Shown in pieces: positions 43,457 through 52,597 of a DNA stretch of 64,000 nucleotides. A program made the translations under genes and the position numbers. The first letter of the stretch is position 1, and each line of letters starts with the position of its first letter. The notes under the pieces were generated by a model. The model had not been told where the DNA came from. It searched no databases and saw nothing but the letters and a program-made list of their open reading frames with translations. Source of the stretch: DASXUX01 sp036504595 (GTDB lineage: Bacteria > Planctomycetota > SZUA-567 > H5-PLA8); the NCBI GenBank assembly GCA_036504595.1, contig DASXUX010000040.1, forward strand, positions 124,001 to 188,000, written 5' to 3'.

Positions 43457-43870
43457 AGCAACATGCTAAGCAAGAAAGTGATAATAGCAACTCTTGTCGC
43501 GAACTTTTGCAGTCGGTGGAGTTCAGGTGGACATGAACTCCTCATTTGGATTGTGTAAATCCTTGTCTGCCAACAAACTGGCATTCAAGCGACCGTAAGT
43601 TGGCAGGATTATCGGTTCATGTATTAGCACTCTGATAGGTATATTCTTAACGAATTATCGCGCGTCACGGATGCATTGTAAAACGTGTGAAGTTAAAGAG
43701 TTGAGATCATTTGTTAACGAAGTGCACGAATATGCTAACCGTGGCATGTCGTTGGCAATGGGAGGGTCCGAATTGGGGGAAAGCCGACGCTAGACTGCGT
43801 CGGTTGGGTTTGCTGTCGTGCCGTGAGTTGGCTGTCTGGCCAAAACAACAGAGTTCGCAAGCGAGAATCC
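43457..43870. other. 414-bp divergent intergenic region
   Basis: Lies between the divergent sensor kinase and the sdhC-gltA cluster and is A+T-richer than its surroundings (43480-43740). It must hold both promoters. I see no convincing -35/-10 pair, sigma54 box or repressor palindrome, and no repeat of either family. Confidence 0.5.
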
Positions 43871-44698
43871 ATGGAAGCGATTTCGACTTTAGGCGGGAAC
43901 ACCGTGCGCGGCGGTTTGGACGGCTGGCTGGTACGAAACCAGTTCGTCCTGCGCCGGCTGCATTCGCTCTCAGGCGTCATACCACTTGGCGCCTTTCTTT
44001 TTGAGCATTTGTTTACCAACGCCACGGCGGTCTATGGCGATGCGACGCGCAGCCGCATCTTTGAAGCGAAGGTGCGCGAGCTGAACGAGCTGCCGCTGAT
44101 CACGCTCATTGAACTTAGTTTGATCTGGCTGCCGCTGGCGTTTCATGCCGCTTATGGCGTGTACTGGGCGTGGGCGGGCCGCCGGCTGAATATTGAAAAA
44201 TATCCCGTCTACCGGAATTGGATGTATCTGATCCAGCGCATCTCGGGTGTGCTGGTGTTCGCATTCCTGGTCTATCATGTCGGGCATTGGCGATTCGGCT
44301 GGTTTGGCGGAAAGGTCGAGTACTGGCAGTTCTATCCTCAATTAATGAACACGATGCAGGATCCAGGCTATTTCTGGCTTTATCTCTTCGGCGTGCTGCT
44401 GGTCAACTTCCACTTCGCCAACGGGCTGTCCACGCTGGCGATGACCTGGGGGCTGGCGCGCAGCCGGGGCGGGCAGCGCCGAGTTTTACCGTTGGCCGCA
44501 GTGATCTTCTTTGGTCTCTCTTATTTGGGCGTGAACACGCTCTATCACTTCCATAGCCAGGGCCACGGCTGCCGTATTTTCTATCGTCCGGAGATCGACA
44601 AAAACGCGTTGCAGGAAACCGAACGGATGCGCGATGCCGCCTGGATGCGCGATTTCAGGGAAAACGGGTTCGGGCCGGGACGCACAGCGAAAAACTGA
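43871..44698 (+). CDS. sdhC: Succinate dehydrogenase cytochrome b subunit (type B, five helices)
   Basis: 275 residues, single large membrane anchor as in Bacillus and epsilonproteobacterial complex II. Putative haem b ligands: RRLHSLSG, LAFHAAYGV, LVYHVGHW and NFHFANGL, one per helix. Helices: VIPLGAFLFEHLF, ITLIELSLIWLPLAF, LIQRISGVLVFAFLVYH, FWLYLFGVLLVNFHF, LPLAAVIFFGLSYLG. A soluble C-terminal tail of about 45 residues is extra. First gene of the cluster. Confidence 0.88.
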   Translation: MEAISTLGGNTVRGGLDGWLVRNQFVLRRLHSLSGVIPLGAFLFEHLFTNATAVYGDATRSRIFEAKVRELNELPLITLIELSLIWLPLAFHAAYGVYWAWAGRRLNIEKYPVYRNWMYLIQRISGVLVFAFLVYHVGHWRFGWFGGKVEYWQFYPQLMNTMQDPGYFWLYLFGVLLVNFHFANGLSTLAMTWGLARSRGGQRRVLPLAAVIFFGLSYLGVNTLYHFHSQGHGCRIFYRPEIDKNALQETERMRDAAWMRDFRENGFGPGRTAKN

Positions 44699-44706
44699 AA
44701 ACAGCA

Positions 44707-44793
44707 GGGTTCAGGGGTCAGGGTCCAGGGGTCAGGGTTTAGAGACAAGCTTTCACTGAACCCTGAACCCTAAACCCCGAACCCTGAACCCTT
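44707..44793. repeat. Word hairpin (GGTTCAGGG / CCCTGAACC)
   Basis: Left arm 44707-44743 with four GGGTCAGG-like words, right arm 44755-44793 with CCCTGAACCC words. It sits between sdhC and sdhA within the cluster, so it is not a boundary-only feature. Confidence 0.8.
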
Positions 44794-44816
44794 CTTTTGA
44801 GTTTGGAGACATTTGG

Positions 44817-46826
44817 ATGGCACAGCAACGCATTACGATCATCGGCGGCGGGCTGGCGGGCTTGATGGCCACGCTGCGCGTGGCTGAGATGGGTGTCCAC
44901 GTCGATTTGTTTTCTCTTGTGCCGGTCAAACGCAGCCACAGCGTGTGCGCTCAAGGCGGCATCAACGGGGCGGTGAATACCAAGGGCGAAGGCGACAGTC
45001 CTGAAATTCACTTCATCGACACGATCAAAGGCGGCGATTTCCTTGCGCACCAGCCGCCGGTCCGCGAGATGTGCTACAGCGCGCCTGGGATCATCTACCT
45101 CTTCGACCGCATGGGCGTGACGTTCAATCGCACCAGCGAAGGGTTGCTCGACTTCCGGCGTTTCGGCGGCACGTTGCACAGCCGCACGGCTTTTGCAGGA
45201 GCGACGACCGGTCAGCAGCTCTTGTACGCGCTCGACGAACAGGTTCGCCGGTACGAGTGTGAGGGGCTGGTCGTAAAACACGAAGGCTGGGAATTCCTGT
45301 CGATCATTCAGGACGAGACGGGGCGCTGCGTGGGGAGCGTCTCGCAGAATCTGGTGGACATGAGCATCCGCTCCTTCCCGGCGGATGCGGTCTGTATCGC
45401 GACGGGCGGCATGGGCCTGATCTTTGGCCGCACGACCAACTCGATGCTGAATCATGGTTCTGCCGCCGCCGCGTGCTATGAACAGGGCGCGATCTTCGGA
45501 AACCCGGAGTTTGTGCAGATTCACCCAACGGCGATTGCGGGCGGCGACAAGCTGCGCCTGATGAGCGAGTCGGCGCGCGGCGAGGGCGCTCGGGTCTGGG
45601 TGCCTAAGAAGAAGGGCGATGCGCGTCCGCAGCATGAGATTCCGCAGTCGGAGCGCTGGTACTTCCTTGAAGAGAAGTATCCGACGTTCAAGAACCTTGT
45701 GCCGCGCGACATTGCCAGCCGCGAGATTTTCCACGTCTGCTTCGATCTGGGCATGGGCTTGAAGGGGCAGAACGAGGTCTACCTGGACCTCACGGAACTG
45801 ACCGGAGCGAAGGGCAAGGCATTCGTACAGTCCAAGCTCGGCGGCATTCTCGAGATCTACGAGAAGTTCATGCAGGAAGACCCGTATTGCATGCCAATGC
45901 GCATTTTCCCGGCGGTGCATTACTGCATGAACGGGCTGTGGGTGCAGTATGAGAAGGACAGCGTCACCGGTGGTCTGCGGAACGACTCGGCCTTCAACCA
46001 GATGACCAACATCCCCGGCCTGTACGCGGCGGGTGAAGCCGACTTCCAGTACCACGGCGCCAACCGGCTGGGAGCGAACTCGCTGCTGAGCTGTCTGTTC
46101 GGCGGGCAAGTGGCTGGGCCGGCGATGGTGCGGTTCGCTCGCGGGAAGAAGACGTCCGCTACGGAAATGCCGGCGTCGCTGTTCGAGGCGGCTCAGAAGC
46201 GCGAGCAGCAGAAGTGGCAGGGCATTCTCACTATGCGGGGAACGGAGAATCCGTTCCGCCTGCACCAGCAGTTGGGCGACATGATGACGCGCGATGCAAC
46301 GATCGTGCGGCACAACGCGGCTCTGGAAGGTGTGCTGGGGAAGCTGAAGGAGTTCAAGGAGCGCTGGAAGAAGTGCGAGAATTGCGACGCGGGCGAGCGC
46401 GCGAACCAGGTTGGGCCGTTTGTGCGGCAACTCTGGCACATGCTGGTGCTCTCGGAAGCGATCGTCAAAGGCGCGTTGCAGCGCGACGAATGCCGCGGGG
46501 CTCACTACAAGCCCGAATTCGTCAATCCGCTGCCGGCGAACTCCGGCGATCCGGCCGACGCGGATTGGGAACGCTATTTCACGCGCTATTTCGAAGACAA
46601 CGCGAAGTACCTGAAGAGCACGCTGGCAACCTACACGCCTGACGGGCCGAAGATCACATACGAAGAGATCGACACGAACCTGATGAAGCCCAAGCCGCGC
46701 GACTACATCGGTCATTCGACCACTGCGTGGGAGAAGGTGTGGGCGGCCAAGTTTGAAGCGAAGAAGCGGATGCAGCCGGTGCTGGCCGGCGCCGAGCCGG
46801 ATGAGGCGCGGGTGAATGGAACGTGA
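44817..46826 (+). CDS. sdhA: Succinate dehydrogenase / fumarate reductase flavoprotein
   Basis: 669 residues. FAD site ITIIGGGLAGLMATLRV; covalent-flavin His41 in RSHSVCAQGGING; the dicarboxylate-binding region QIHPTAIAGGDKL and SARGEGARVW; and LYAAGEADFQYHGANRLG near the C-terminal capping. Catalytic Arg is within the …RDIASREIF part. The size and form suit the type B enzyme, matching sdhC. Whether it runs as dehydrogenase or reductase cannot be told from sequence. Confidence 0.94.
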   Translation: MAQQRITIIGGGLAGLMATLRVAEMGVHVDLFSLVPVKRSHSVCAQGGINGAVNTKGEGDSPEIHFIDTIKGGDFLAHQPPVREMCYSAPGIIYLFDRMGVTFNRTSEGLLDFRRFGGTLHSRTAFAGATTGQQLLYALDEQVRRYECEGLVVKHEGWEFLSIIQDETGRCVGSVSQNLVDMSIRSFPADAVCIATGGMGLIFGRTTNSMLNHGSAAAACYEQGAIFGNPEFVQIHPTAIAGGDKLRLMSESARGEGARVWVPKKKGDARPQHEIPQSERWYFLEEKYPTFKNLVPRDIASREIFHVCFDLGMGLKGQNEVYLDLTELTGAKGKAFVQSKLGGILEIYEKFMQEDPYCMPMRIFPAVHYCMNGLWVQYEKDSVTGGLRNDSAFNQMTNIPGLYAAGEADFQYHGANRLGANSLLSCLFGGQVAGPAMVRFARGKKTSATEMPASLFEAAQKREQQKWQGILTMRGTENPFRLHQQLGDMMTRDATIVRHNAALEGVLGKLKEFKERWKKCENCDAGERANQVGPFVRQLWHMLVLSEAIVKGALQRDECRGAHYKPEFVNPLPANSGDPADADWERYFTRYFEDNAKYLKSTLATYTPDGPKITYEEIDTNLMKPKPRDYIGHSTTAWEKVWAAKFEAKKRMQPVLAGAEPDEARVNGT

Positions 46827-46829
46827 TGT

Positions 46830-46927
46830 AAGGCAAAAGGAAAAAGTTAAAAGTCAAAAGAAGAGGACGAGAGGATCAGCAGGGCGGCAGGAGAAACACT
46901 CTTTTGCCTTCTACTTTTCAGCCTTCT
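46830..46927. repeat. Word hairpin (AAGGCAAAAG / CTTTTGCCTT)
   Basis: Left arm 46830-46865 with AAAAGTTAAAAGTCAAAAG words, right arm 46901-46927 CTTTTGCCTTCTACTTTTCAG. It lies between sdhA and sdhB. Confidence 0.7.
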
Positions 46928-46937
46928 GGGGCACACG

Positions 46938-47720
46938 ATGGAAGCGAGACAGATTGAAGTCAGTGTGAAGCGTTGCGCGGGACCGGGGCAGCCTAGCTAC
47001 TGGGACACATTCAAGGTTGCGTATGCGGCGGGCATGAACGTGATCATGGTGCTGCAGGAGCTGCGGCGCAACCCTGTGACGATCGACGGTAAGAAAGTCA
47101 TGCCGCCGGCCTATGACTGTTCGTGCCTGGAGGAAGTCTGCGGCGCGTGCAGCATGCTCGTCAACGGGAAGGCTCGCCAGGCCTGCACGGCTTTGGTGGA
47201 CAAACTGGAACACCCGATCAGCCTGGCGCCGCTGACGAAATTCCCCATCGTGCGCGACTTGGCGGTCGATCGCTCGTTCATGTTCGAGAATTTGAAGAAG
47301 GTGAAGGCCTGGGTGCCGATCGATGGCACGTACAATCTCGGTCCCGGCCCGCGACTCTCCTTTGACGAATCGCTTGAGCGCTACGTGTATTCCAAGTGCA
47401 TGACGTGCGGCTGCTGCCTGGAATCCTGCCCGCAAGTTCACGGCAAATCGACCTTCATGGGCGCGGCGCCGATTGCGCAAGTCAAGCTGATGAACATGCA
47501 CCCGACCGGAAAGCTGAATGCCTCCGAGCGCCTAGATGCATTGATGGGTCCGGGAGGCATCGGCAATTGCGGGAACGCTCAGAATTGCGTCGAGGCGTGC
47601 CCGAAGGAGATTCCGCTGTCGCAGGCCATCGCCGACATGCAGTGGGACACGACCAAGCGCTGGATCGGAAAGCTGTTCACGGCGCCGGCGAAGGTCGCCG
47701 TCAGTGGGCCGGCGGGCTGA
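46938..47720 (+). CDS. sdhB: Succinate dehydrogenase iron-sulfur subunit
   Basis: 260 residues. The [2Fe-2S] cysteines are in CSCLEEVCGACSMLVNGKA with the distal Cys in RQAC; the [4Fe-4S] and [3Fe-4S] cysteines in CMTCGCCLESCPQV and CGNAQNCVEACPKEIPL. It links the flavoprotein to the cytochrome b subunit. ATG 46938 directly follows the word hairpin; a possible ribosome site is weak (GGGGCACACG). Confidence 0.94.
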   Translation: MEARQIEVSVKRCAGPGQPSYWDTFKVAYAAGMNVIMVLQELRRNPVTIDGKKVMPPAYDCSCLEEVCGACSMLVNGKARQACTALVDKLEHPISLAPLTKFPIVRDLAVDRSFMFENLKKVKAWVPIDGTYNLGPGPRLSFDESLERYVYSKCMTCGCCLESCPQVHGKSTFMGAAPIAQVKLMNMHPTGKLNASERLDALMGPGGIGNCGNAQNCVEACPKEIPLSQAIADMQWDTTKRWIGKLFTAPAKVAVSGPAG

Positions 47721-47726
47721 TGCGAA

Positions 47727-47825
47727 TGGTGCCACTGGCACGCGCCCGCTGCTTCTTGCGGGCGCTTGCCAGTGCGGCACTGGCTAAGCCGGCCAAACGG
47801 ACGGCCGGCTGAGCCAGTGGCACCA
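47727..47825. repeat. Cloverleaf palindromic element, copy 3 (99 bp)
   Basis: Outer stem TGGTGCCACTGGC / GCCAGTGGCACCA encloses GCGCCCGC-TGCTTCTT-GCGGGCGC, GCCAGTG-CGG-CACTGGC and AGCCGGCC-AAACGGA-CGGCCGGCT. The stems differ from copies 1 and 2 but the plan, the T-rich first loop and the AAAC-type third loop match. As in the others, the middle stem echoes the outer stem. It lies six bases after the sdhB stop. Downstream (47826-47961) no further feature is seen. Confidence 0.82.
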
Positions 47826-47961
47826 CAGAAGTGGACCTTTGCGGCGGCTCTATGTCATGGGGGACAAGGCCGCAGCGAGGAAGCAATCGAGTGAAGGGAA
47901 CAAAAGTCTGATGTGCTGAGTTGTGATGAATAGGGGAGTGCGAAAAGAAAGGGAGCGAATC

Positions 47962-49809
47962 GTGCTGACTGCAGTACCTCCGGCAACAACCGACAAACGA
48001 ACGCGTGTAAATGACGTGGCCATTCGGGTCGCGACGGTGAACGGGTCTGGCAGCGCGTCGGCCAACAACGTGCTGATGCGGGCCGTCTTTGAGATGGGCA
48101 TTCCTGTCAGTGGGAAGAACCTGTTCCCTTCGAATATTGAGGGCGAGCCGACGTTCTTCTACATTCGCGTCAACAAGGACGAATTCCTCAGCCAGAAGAA
48201 TGAAAGCGATATCCTTGTCGGGCTTTGCCCGGAAACGATTGCAAAGGATGTGCAGTCGCTTGCCCCCGGCGCGCTGGTGGTCACCGACAGCACGTATGAA
48301 GCGAAGAAGATCCGCGAGGATGTGATCTACCTGGAAATTCCATTCGCGAAGCTGGTCGCAAGCATTCCGGACGTGGAAGGCAAGATCCGCCGTCTGCTGG
48401 CCAACATGGTGTACGTCGGCGTTCTGGCGCAGTTGCTCGGAATCGAGATGAAAGCGGTCGAGCTGGCCCTGAACAAGCAGTTCAAGGGCAAGGCCAAAGC
48501 CATCAACCTGAACCTGCAGGCCGCCAAACTTGGCGCGGAATACGCTGCCAAGAACCTGCCGCAACTTCAGCACTACCGGCTGGAACGGATGAGCGACGCC
48601 CAAAACAAAATCTTGATCGACGGCAACACCGCGGCGGGTATCGGGTGCGTCATGGCCGGCTGCACGGTCATGGGCTGGTATCCGATTACGCCGGCATCGA
48701 CCGTGTGCGAGTCGTTTAATGCGCTGGCGAAGAAATTCCGCGTCAAAGACGGCAAAGCGACGTACGCGAGCGTTCAGGCTGAAGACGAACTGGCGGCGAT
48801 GGGAATTATTCTCGGCGCCGGCTGGGCAGGCGCAAGGGCTATGACGGCGACGTCCGGTCCGGGACTGAGCCTGATGGCGGAGCTGTTCGGGCTGGGCTAC
48901 TACGTGGAAATTCCCGCGGTCATTTTTGACGTGCAGCGGGTCGGTCCTTCGACGGGCCTGCCGACGCACACGATGCAGTGCGACATTCTAAAGGCCGCCT
49001 ACCTGAGCCACGGCGATACGAAACACATGTTCCTGATCCCGGGTTCGGTGGAAGAGTGCTATTCGATGGCGCTGGAGGCGTTCGATATCGCCGAGAGGTT
49101 CCAGACGCCGCTGCTGGTGATGATGGACCTGGACCTGGGCATGAATAACTGGGTCTGCGGAAAGTTCCCGTATCCCGAGAAGCCGATCGAACGCGGCAAG
49201 GTGTTGAATGCCGAGCAGATCGAAGCGCTGATCAAGCAGGGCAAGAAGTTCGAGCGCTATCGCGATGTGGACGGCGATGGAATTCCGTACCGCACGCTGC
49301 CGGGGACCAACCATCCGCAGGCGGCGTACTTCACCCGCGGCGTGGGCCACAACGAAGCGGCGAAATACAGCGAAGACCCGATCGAATTTGTGCGCAACAT
49401 GGACCGGCTGGTGAAGAAGTTCGAAACGGCTCGCGAGCAGCTTCCGCAGCCGGCGATCAGCGGCGATGCGAAGTCGGACGTCGGCATTATCGCCTACGGT
49501 TCGACCGACGCGGCGATTCCGGAAGTCATGTCGCAACTGAAGGCGCGCGGAATCAGCAGTGAATACCTGCGTATGCGCGCGTTCCCGTTCCACAAGTCGG
49601 TGAACGACTTCATCGCTCGCAAGAAGCGCGTTTATGTCGTCGAACAGAACCGCGATGGCCAGATGGCTCAGTTGCTCAAGCTGGATGTTCCGGGCGAACT
49701 GGGCGGGCGTATCCGCAACGTTGCGCATTACAACGGTTGGCCGATCGATGCACGCACGGTCATCGAGAAGATCGTGTCGCAAGAGCAACGGAACTTGAAC
49801 GGCAAGTAG
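47962..49809 (+). CDS. korA: 2-oxoacid (2-oxoglutarate type):ferredoxin oxidoreductase, fused gamma-alpha subunit
   Basis: 615 residues from GTG 47962, which has AAAGGGAG at the right distance; ATG 47926 has no ribosome site. The N-terminal third is the gamma domain (RVATVNGSGSASANNVLMRA; GIPVSGKNLFPSNIEGE), the rest the alpha part with the CoA/pyruvate-domain signature GWYPITPASTVCE and TSGPGLSLMAELFGLGYY. With the beta subunit it converts 2-oxoglutarate plus CoA to succinyl-CoA with ferredoxin. Substrate is inferred from the succinate/citrate genes beside it. Confidence 0.9.
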   Translation: MLTAVPPATTDKRTRVNDVAIRVATVNGSGSASANNVLMRAVFEMGIPVSGKNLFPSNIEGEPTFFYIRVNKDEFLSQKNESDILVGLCPETIAKDVQSLAPGALVVTDSTYEAKKIREDVIYLEIPFAKLVASIPDVEGKIRRLLANMVYVGVLAQLLGIEMKAVELALNKQFKGKAKAINLNLQAAKLGAEYAAKNLPQLQHYRLERMSDAQNKILIDGNTAAGIGCVMAGCTVMGWYPITPASTVCESFNALAKKFRVKDGKATYASVQAEDELAAMGIILGAGWAGARAMTATSGPGLSLMAELFGLGYYVEIPAVIFDVQRVGPSTGLPTHTMQCDILKAAYLSHGDTKHMFLIPGSVEECYSMALEAFDIAERFQTPLLVMMDLDLGMNNWVCGKFPYPEKPIERGKVLNAEQIEALIKQGKKFERYRDVDGDGIPYRTLPGTNHPQAAYFTRGVGHNEAAKYSEDPIEFVRNMDRLVKKFETAREQLPQPAISGDAKSDVGIIAYGSTDAAIPEVMSQLKARGISSEYLRMRAFPFHKSVNDFIARKKRVYVVEQNRDGQMAQLLKLDVPGELGGRIRNVAHYNGWPIDARTVIEKIVSQEQRNLNGK

Positions 49810-49848
49810 GCGGGAGGCAGTAGGCAGGAGTAACGGCACGAACGGCGG

Positions 49849-49885
49849 GAACCCCTCCCCGGCCCCTCCCCGACGCGGGGAGGGG
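49849..49885. repeat. G+C hairpin CCCCTCCCCG
   Basis: A perfect ten-base-pair stem (CCCCTCCCCG / CGGGGAGGGG) with an ACG loop at 49863-49885, preceded by another CCCCTCCCCGG copy. It lies between korA and korB. Upstream (49810-49835) is a short GGAGGCAGTAGGCAGGAG word run. Confidence 0.7.
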
Positions 49886-49932
49886 AGAACAGCAACGACG
49901 CACACGACTGGCAGTTTTCAGAGAGGATTCAA

Positions 49933-50979
49933 ATGGCAGTAGCGAAAGTAGCAGAAGCGCCGAAGACGAACAAGATCGGCTGCACGATGGACGTTTACAA
50001 GGGCGCGGAGTCCACCCTGTGCGCCGGATGCGGGCACAACGCGGTGACGGCGCAACTCATCAAGGCTCTGTTCGATACGGGCATCCAGCCGCACATGGTG
50101 GCGAAGATGTCGGGCATCGGATGTTCTTCACGCACGACGGCATTCTTCATCAACCAGGCGCACGGTTTCAATGGTGTGCACGGGCGCATGGCGCCCGTGG
50201 CAACCGGTGCTGCGCTGGCCAACGGCAAGCTGAAGATCATCGGGATTTCGGGCGACGGCGATACGGCATCCATCGGCATGGGGCATTTCGTCCACACGCT
50301 GCGCCGCAACACGGACATGCTTTACATCCTGGAAGACAACGGGGTGTACTCGCTGACCAAGGGGCAGTTTTCCGCCACGGCCGACGTGGGTTCGAAGCTG
50401 AAGAGCGGCGAAGTCAATCGCGCGCAGCCCATCGACTGTTGCGCTCTGGCGATTGAAATGGGCTGCGAGTTCGTCGCGTGCGGATTCTCGGGCGATCAGA
50501 AGCAGCTTCACTCTCTGCTGAAGGCGGCGCTGCGGCACACCGGCACGGCGCTGCTGGACGTGGTCTCACCGTGCGTCACGTTCAACAATCACGAGGGCTC
50601 GACCAAGTCCTATCTGCACGTCAAAAGCCAGACCGTGCCGCTAAACGTGATCGATCTGGTCGATCCATGTTGCCCGCCGGCAAACGCGGAACTGGCCGAT
50701 GGCGAAGTGCGGGAGATTTCGATGGGGGATGGTGCGATCGTCCGCCTGAAGAAGCTGAGCAAGGACCATGATCCGACCAACCGGCAGGCGGCTTTAGCCG
50801 TATTGGAGCAGGCGCGCCGCGACAAGGTGGTGCTGACGGGGCTGATCTACATCGGCAAGTCGCGGCCATCGCTGCGGCAGGAGTGCGAGATGGTCAGCGA
50901 GCCGCTGGCGACGCTTCCGACCAAGGAGGTACGGCCCAGCCGCGAAGCGCTTGAACAAATGATGGAGATTTACGGGTAG
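49933..50979 (+). CDS. korB: 2-oxoacid:ferredoxin oxidoreductase beta subunit
   Basis: 348 residues, TPP-binding subunit. Cluster Cys in TLCAGCGHNAVTAQL, SGIGCSS, and a later CCALAIEMGC; the TPP/Mg motif GISGDGDTASIGMGHFVH and LEDNGVYSLTKGQ. Partner of the fused korA. GAGAGGATTC precedes ATG 49933. Followed by an intrinsic terminator, so gltA may have its own promoter as well. Confidence 0.93.
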   Translation: MAVAKVAEAPKTNKIGCTMDVYKGAESTLCAGCGHNAVTAQLIKALFDTGIQPHMVAKMSGIGCSSRTTAFFINQAHGFNGVHGRMAPVATGAALANGKLKIIGISGDGDTASIGMGHFVHTLRRNTDMLYILEDNGVYSLTKGQFSATADVGSKLKSGEVNRAQPIDCCALAIEMGCEFVACGFSGDQKQLHSLLKAALRHTGTALLDVVSPCVTFNNHEGSTKSYLHVKSQTVPLNVIDLVDPCCPPANAELADGEVREISMGDGAIVRLKKLSKDHDPTNRQAALAVLEQARRDKVVLTGLIYIGKSRPSLRQECEMVSEPLATLPTKEVRPSREALEQMMEIYG

Positions 50980-50988
50980 GCGTCGCAC

Positions 50989-51015
50989 AGCGGGCTTCAA
51001 AGCCCGCTTTTTTTT
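50989..51015 (+). terminator. Rho-independent terminator after korB
   Basis: Stem AGCGGGCT / AGCCCGCT with a four-base loop (TCAA) and seven T. It lies between korB and gltA. Confidence 0.88.
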
Positions 51016-51059
51016 GAAAGCACGCGGGCAGGGCGCTCGCACAACAACGGGGGTGGTGA

Positions 51060-52358
51060 ATGGACACGCTGACGGCGACGCGCACCGCGACGCTGACCAT
51101 TGACGGGAAGTCGATCGAACTGCCGGTTGTGGAAGGCAGCGAGGGGGAACGCGCGATCGATATTTCGAACCTGCGCGCGCAGACCGGGTACATCACGTTG
51201 GACCCCGCATTTGGCAACACCGGCGCCTGCAAGAGCGCGATCACGTTCATCGATGGAGACAAAGGCATTCTGCGTTATCGCGGGATTCCGATCGAGGAGC
51301 TGTCGGAGCATCCTGACTTCACGTCCATCGCTTACCTGTTGATCTTCGGCCGAATGCCGCGCCAGCAGGATCTGGACCGCTTCAGCAAGCGGCTGACGCA
51401 GAACGCGAATCTGCACGAGGGGATGAAGCATCATTTCGAAGGCTTCCCGGTGTCCGCGCCGCCGATGGTGATTCTCTCGGCGATGATCAATGCGTTGTGC
51501 TGCTTCCACGAAGAACTGGTCAGTCCGCACGACGAAGAAGAGATCGAACTGCTGGCGGCTTTGCTGATGAGCAAGGTGCGCACCATCGCGGCGTATTCTT
51601 ACCGCCGCGCCAACGGCTTGCCGTTCATGTATCCGGATCCGAAGCGGCTGTATTGCGCCAACTTCCTGCACATGATGTTCTCGATGCCCAACGCAGAAGT
51701 TGAGGTCGATCCGGAAATCGAGCGGGCGCTCAACCTGTTCCTGGTGCTGCACGCGGACCATGAGCAGAACTGCAGCACGTCCACGGTGCGCGTGGTCGGT
51801 TCGAGCCAGGCGAATCTATTCGCTTCGTGTTCGGCGGCGGTGTGCGCGCTGTGGGGCCCGTTGCATGGCGGCGCGAATCTGGCGGTGATCGAGATGCTGC
51901 AGCAGATTCAGCGCGGCGGGCTGTCGCCGGAAGAGTGCATCCGGCGCGTGAAGGACAAGAAATCGGGCTTCAAGCTGATGGGTTTTGGGCATCGCGTTTA
52001 CAAGAACTTCGACCCGCGCGCGAAGATCATCAAGCAGACCTGCGATAAAGTGCTCAATAAGCTGAACCGCCGCGATCCGCTGCTGGACATCGCGCGAAAG
52101 CTTGAGGAACTGGCGCTGAAAGATCCGTACTTCGCCGAACGGAAGCTGTATCCGAACGTGGACTTCTACAGCGGCATCATGCTGCGGGCGATGGGCATTC
52201 CGTCGAACATGTTCACGGTGATGTTCGCGATCGGACGGCTGCCGGGCTGGATCGCTCATTGGAAGGAACAGCACGATGAAGGCGGCGCGCGCATTTGCCG
52301 GCCGCGGCAGATTTACACCGGGCCGACGAAGACGAAGTTTGAGCCCGTGCGGGAGTAA
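51060..52358 (+). CDS. gltA: Citrate synthase
   Basis: 432 residues, type II-like hexameric form. Catalytic His in HADHEQNCSTSTVR, second His in LWGPLHGGANLAVIEML, Asp region GFGHRVYKNFDPRAK, and FYSGIMLRAMGIPSNMFTVM. The N-terminal YITLDPAFGNTGACKSAITF and GILRYRGIPIEEL are typical. Last gene of the TCA cluster; GGGGGTGG precedes ATG 51060. Confidence 0.96.
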   Translation: MDTLTATRTATLTIDGKSIELPVVEGSEGERAIDISNLRAQTGYITLDPAFGNTGACKSAITFIDGDKGILRYRGIPIEELSEHPDFTSIAYLLIFGRMPRQQDLDRFSKRLTQNANLHEGMKHHFEGFPVSAPPMVILSAMINALCCFHEELVSPHDEEEIELLAALLMSKVRTIAAYSYRRANGLPFMYPDPKRLYCANFLHMMFSMPNAEVEVDPEIERALNLFLVLHADHEQNCSTSTVRVVGSSQANLFASCSAAVCALWGPLHGGANLAVIEMLQQIQRGGLSPEECIRRVKDKKSGFKLMGFGHRVYKNFDPRAKIIKQTCDKVLNKLNRRDPLLDIARKLEELALKDPYFAERKLYPNVDFYSGIMLRAMGIPSNMFTVMFAIGRLPGWIAHWKEQHDEGGARICRPRQIYTGPTKTKFEPVRE

Positions 52359-52362
52359 CGGC

Positions 52363-52590
52363 AGGGTTCAGGGGTCGGGGTTCAGGGTGAGCGGCGGCGG
52401 TCTTCGGATCGCCGCTTTCATTTGGCCCGGACGGAAGGGGTTCAGGGTTCGGGGTTCAGGGTTCAGTGTTGGCTTGTGTCTGGTTCTGGACCTGAACCCG
52501 CGCTGTTTGCGTACCGCACGCGTCCCGCCTGCACGGGACCGGCGAGACGCCGGCGGTACGAATAATCCGGGATAAATCCAAACCCTGAAC
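52363..52590. repeat. Word repeats and a small cruciform between convergent genes
   Basis: GGGTTCAGG-type words at 52363-52390 and 52438-52470, with the complement AACCCTGAACCCTG at 52580-52596. Inside, 52510-52560 is a separate cruciform: outer CGTACCGC / GCGGTACG enclosing GTCCCG-CCTGCA-CGGGAC and CGGCG-AGA-CGCCG. Confidence 0.75.
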
Positions 52591-52597
52591 CCTGCCG

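Noticed and set aside
44739..46715. 658-codon minus-strand ORF opposite sdhA
   Set aside because: sdhA is unambiguous; the antisense reading is rich in Arg/His/Leu/Ala and matches nothing.
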